The position numbers were made by a program, and so were the translations under genes. Source: Talinum fruticosum (taxonomy: Eukaryota > Streptophyta > Magnoliopsida > Caryophyllales > Talinaceae). Taken from it: 64,000 nt of DNA. Shown piece by piece: positions 59,632-64,000 of the stretch. The DNA is taken from the NCBI GenBank assembly GCA_021018815.1, contig JAITYX010000143.1, forward strand, positions 1 to 64,000, read 5' to 3'. Each line of letters starts with the position of its first letter. Position 1 is the stretch's first letter. The notes under the pieces were generated by a model. The model did not search any database. It was given only the letters and a program-made list of their open reading frames with translations, and had not been told where the DNA came from.

Positions 59632-61499
59632 GGTAAACTTATTTTTGGATTACATATATAATTAGTGATTATGAGTATGATTTGGTGAAAAGGGAGCATA
59701 AGCAAGTTCTCAGCCACGAAACTTAATGCTTAACTTGTTCCTCAAGCTTCCAAGAGAACTACAATTAAGTTGCGTAATTAATTTTGACTTTATTAATATT
59801 AATATAACGTCGTTGACTTACTCTTCTTCATGCTGAAAACCCTAAAGGATAACTTACTTAATAATCATTAGTTCGAATTTTGGTGACAGAAATTATATTT
59901 TTCTTTTCAAGTTATTATTATAGTAATGGATCGATAAACTTGTACGAATATTACTAGTTATTTTCACTCTTTTTAAAAAAAATGGTCACAAGCTATTTTT
60001 TTTATTGGAAAAGCTTTGTTAATTTATGCATGAAAAAAGAAGAGAAAAAAACGATGACGGTATATGAAAATAGACTAGTGAAAAGAACAATGTGACGCAA
60101 AGAAATGTGTTCAAGTAGATAAATGAAGCTTAAACATGCAATTTGATAAATATATTGGTTGAAAAGTTGCATAAAAATAATGGAAATTATGGAGCAGTTC
60201 CTCAATTAATAAATAATTTTGCAAGAATGAGTCTCCATCTATATATAAAAAAAAAATTAAAACTCAAAATATTAATTGATTTAAACAAAAAGCAACAAAG
60301 TGTGACTCATGCCTAAATAGAGTTCAATTAAAATTTTTCTAAGAGGAGGATTTGAAAATATTTAAAGTAAGTTTACTCTTAGAAAACAATATTTGCCAAC
60401 GCTTATAAGTTTTATATTATCTTCGAGTGTTTTATTTATTTATTTATTTTAAAGGATCGATGTATAGAAAGTCAATGTAACAGGATTCAAATCTAAATAT
60501 CCGACAATTATTTTTAGATGTGCATTTGTTAATAATGTTTATATTTGAGTTTAGAATTAATAATATTTTTATTTTTTTAATGATGGGATAATTAAGTTGA
60601 CATATGCTCACTTATTATTAAGTTAGAGAAAAGTATAGATAATTAACTAATGCTCACTTATTTTTAATTAAAAAATATTGACGTCTGTAATTATTGACAT
60701 GGAATTTATAGTGAGAATCTTGAAGAACAAAAGGACAAAGTTTGCTCATCGACTTATGGTTGTGTTATATGTTTTTTATTAAGGATTGTCGTAGTTAATT
60801 AGGCTTGTTTTTACATATACACACATTAAATTAGGAATGTTTAATCTAAAACAAAAGTTTAAATAATATTAATCCTAATTAGTCGATTAATTAGAGTTGG
60901 TGCTAATTATGTGAATCGGAACGAGTTTTAGGAATATAAGCCTACTAGATGTTACCTCCTCCCCTCACCCCAATTATCACTAATTCTGCAGGCGGAATTT
61001 TAAGGCATAAATTTATCCGAGTGAAATTCGGGTCAATGAGAAATATATATATGGTTAAATTTTTTTATACAATTTAGTAAGTTAGTGAAAAATTTTGATT
61101 AATATTGTTTAATAAATATCAAATAACTAGATAAAGGTTTAAATCATAAAATGTAGCTAATATTAATCTCGACTATAATCACAAATTCATCATTGGGCTT
61201 GACAGTTGAAAAATTACTCGTATCTTACATACATTGATCTTTATTTTTATCATGACTTTTGAAAGATAGAGAGGCGCGAGTAATCGAATGAAGCCCAAAA
61301 GGTCCCACTTCATAATTTCCAGGTGGAAGGCTTGAAAGACTTGGTAACCACCAGGTTAAATGGTAGTATGAAGTTTTGATGATAGAGAGGAAGCAAAAGC
61401 AGAATGTCAGTAGTACGCATTGGAATATATGCTCTTAGGATGTATGTCAATTAATGGTTGGACGAAAGAAAAAGTAGAGGAGTTTTATGCAAATTTTTA

Positions 61500-61640
61500 T
61501 ATCCATACGAGAGCATATAGTCTCAAGTGTCACGTCATTATGTTTGATCCACAAAATCTCTCATATTTTTCCTTTTGCTCAACCATCTATTGACGATATC
61601 TTTGGAAGCATATACTCCCAAATATATGATAGATATTCTA
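61500..61640. repeat. Dispersed repeat family B, copy
   Basis: Contains CACAAAATCTCTCATATTTT, TGCTCAACCATCTATTGAC and GCATATACTCCCAAATATAT, in the same order as the copies near 26.1-26.4 and 40.4 kb. Confidence 0.55.
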
Positions 61641-64000
61641 GAGTTTTATAAACCTAACATAATGCCGGATCACCTAAGAATTTGCAGAGAGAGGGGGCGT
61701 GTCGAACTCCCATGGATCCTCATCACCCCCACAAAGAAATTCTCCCCGCAAATTTGATACTTGGTTCGATCTGTTCATAATAATATCACACCTACCAAAT
61801 CTCTTGGCATATTTCAAGTGGATCCATTATGTTTTACTTTTTTGGTACCTATGCAATTTCATTCCAATAATTTTTTTCAATGGACAATCTCTCAAAACTT
61901 TTTATGTGAATCTCAATCTCCTTTTTGTTATGAATGTAGACTTTGATAAATTGATCTCTCTCAAAATGAGAGATCTTGGGCGAGTTGTTTCCTAATATGA
62001 ATAGCATTTAAAAGCAAAGAATACGTGGTACTCGGCACAATTATCACAAATGTTTGTTTGTAATAACTCTCACTTTCCGTAGAGGTACCGTATCTGTCCT
62101 TCCTTTTTCCCGCATCTTTCGTGCACTTGTGCTACTCTTTAGATACGGACCTCTAAGTAAACTATCACACGAAAGATTAGGGATTTAAGTCATATCAAAT
62201 ATAGGAATTTGTTTACTCGTATTTTTTGACAATTAGGATCGAACCCATATCACGAAAAAAAGGGGGAAAAAGTGAGGAAATAATGTTGTCCCATTTCAAA
62301 GTAAGTTGCAAAGGCCCCAGCAAGCATAACCAACAACATATGGAAGACCAATAATAGCACGTGGGTGTTAATAAGCAAGTGTTTGTGGTTGTCTAACCTC
62401 TGCAAAATGCTGGTTCATAATCAAACAATGCAACAAAATTCCTACATTTCCATTCTACTCATAAACCCAATCTTCCTTCAAATTCACTCATCATATCATA
62501 TCTCCCAAAAACACAAAAAATAAAAATAAAATAGAATCAATTTCTATCTGCTTGGAACCTAAATTAACCCCACCATCATGTGACCATCTATCATTTGTCA
62601 AATCTAACCCCTAATATAATTCAATATCCCCATAACCCTCTTGTGTTTTTTGCTTTCCTTGCGGTAATTGCAAAGGAACTTAGTACTTGATCAAAAGTTT
62701 CCACATGCATGTGAGCCAAACTTATGTTTCTTTAGCTTTATGCTTTAACCTGTTTGGGATTTAAGTATATGGGTCTTTCTCATAACTTGTACTCAAATAT
62801 TTTCTTATCTTAAGTCGTAGTTTCTGTTGCAATTTGATAGAGTTATAATGTCTGTTTTCAAAACATTATGTATTTTGATTCGTGCACCTCCATTAGAATC
62901 CACCTAATCTACCCGATACCTGTGAAACTAGCGTACAATCTGTTTGTCACGCGAGGATGGAATTGACTGATCGGTTGGAGGATATCAATTCCGACCTGAT
63001 CCATCATCCGCCTGTCTAGTACTTGAATTTTTCACCTATTTCCGGGGTGGAGTGAAGTAAATCCCTACAAATGACAGCTACACCTATTCTGAAATATTGA
63101 TTGCCTGTAATGTAATGGCAGCATAACGCACTCGATCTTACAATATCGTTATAATTACATTATTTATGATAGGTACAGTCACAAGGTTGTTTTTCGATGG
63201 TAATACTCTAACACAACCAAATAAGATATTAGCAACGCAGTTACAAATTTATTTGTAATACAACTTACAAGTTGATTACATGAATAAATATTATTATATA
63301 AATGATTTTATTGGACCCAAAAAAAAAAGAAAAGAAAAGGAAGTCATTGATTGCTATTTGGGGCCAGAAGACAAGAGCAAAGGCAGATAATTAAATGCAG
63401 CCTTAACTTTATTGTAAGGAGAAAAAAGAGAGATGGGCAGAACGCAGAGAGTCCAAATAAGCCCATAATTTAATGGCCACCGAAATCAAAGGCCCTGTCA
63501 AACTTACCTTAAATTTCTTCTTCCCCAATGCTCAAGTCAATTATATGACTTTCACTCTTAGCTTAGCTTGTTGACTCCGCAATGTAGCCCAACATACCAC
63601 ATTTTTGCATAAATTCAAATTGTGGGCCACCCCCTTTTTTTTCCTCTTGTTTTGATCTTTTCATTCTTTTGTTCACCTAAGCAAATTCACTACCTATTCA
63701 TGATGGATTGTACACTAATCGTGATTTGACACCTGATTCGTTTAAGTGAGTGTTATGTTCGAGTCTTGTGAATAAATATACGCGGTGGAAGAGGTGTACT
63801 TGTCTTATAGGCCAACAACGGCTAGATTCCAAAATAATAAATCTAACGCCTAAGAAAGATCAAAGAGAATCATATAAAAAATCTTGTTTAGTAGGGAATA
63901 ATGAAGAATGAGAAGTGATTATAGAAGGCTTCTAAGCCATAATTGGAGGCTAACCCTCCCTAGGGTTTCATCAATTAAGGCATTATAATTCCTTAGCACA

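Larger units (their letters stand above)
53659..64000. other. AT-rich region without recognisable genes
   Basis: About 10.3 kb right of the retroelement. No conserved protein, tRNA or structured RNA is recognisable. Open frames are under 100 codons and AT-biased. Landmarks are three long AAT/TTA trinucleotide arrays (57.75-59.63 kb), a (CT)n tract at about 56447-56471 and a family B repeat copy at 61500-61640. Confidence 0.55.

Noticed and set aside
61699..61995. 98-codon plus-strand frame
   Set aside because: AT-biased, hydrophobic, no recognisable motif, overlapped by another open frame; most likely chance.

Overview
The window is plant nuclear DNA, most likely from a eudicot. The reasons are introns with GT..AG borders, plant-specific gene families (CYP78A cytochrome P450, small rubber particle/stress-related protein, F-box plus MYND protein, SCP1-like CTD phosphatase), Stowaway-type MITEs, a Ty3/gypsy-type LTR element, and AT-rich intergenic DNA full of microsatellites. 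No rRNA, tRNA, CRISPR array or prokaryotic operon was seen.

Gene-bearing part (about 1-29.3 kb). The last coding exon of a Ser/Arg-rich, possibly MAP65-like protein lies at 383-768 (+). An unassigned, probably spliced transcription unit may start near 1.9 kb. A two-exon CYP78A cytochrome P450 pseudogene lies at 5180-7615 (+). An intact six-coding-exon SSP4-type small CTD phosphatase gene (10930-16471, +, 406 aa) has a non-coding first exon and carries a 199-bp Stowaway MITE in an intron. A two-exon SRPP/REF-like gene lies at 19644-21010 (+). A three-exon F-box/Sel1/MYND zinc-finger gene lies at 29168-27658 (-). These are ordinary independent genes with no operon-like relationship.

Gene-poor part (about 29.3-64 kb). 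I see no protein-coding host gene in roughly 35 kb. It holds MITE-like dispersed repeats, long microsatellites, a small GC-rich island near 35.1-35.5 kb, and one nearly complete 9.2-kb LTR retrotransposon at 44466-53658, oriented on the minus strand. That element has about 605-bp LTRs (TG..CA ends, roughly 95% identical by eye), a PBS, a PPT and a decayed gag-protease region. I find no reverse transcriptase, RNase H or integrase, so it looks like a non-autonomous TR-GAG-type element. Between protease and the 3' LTR it carries a modular tandem-repeat array (63/103/122-bp spacings), a 1-kb C/T-rich GC block, and an open reading region in antisense orientation with its own TATA-like box and Lys-rich 8-aa repeats. 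This element is the most unusual object in the window.

A cross-cutting observation: several otherwise well-conserved coding regions (SRPP twice, F-box/MYND, CYP78A, the 5' gene, the retroelement protease and the antisense ORF) are each broken by exactly one missing base, mostly at a homopolymer. That looks like a deletion-biased base-calling or assembly artefact more than biology. The SRPP and F-box genes should therefore not be called pseudogenes on this evidence. The P450 copy is different: it also has two substitution stop codons, a lost heme-ligand cysteine and a small internal deletion.
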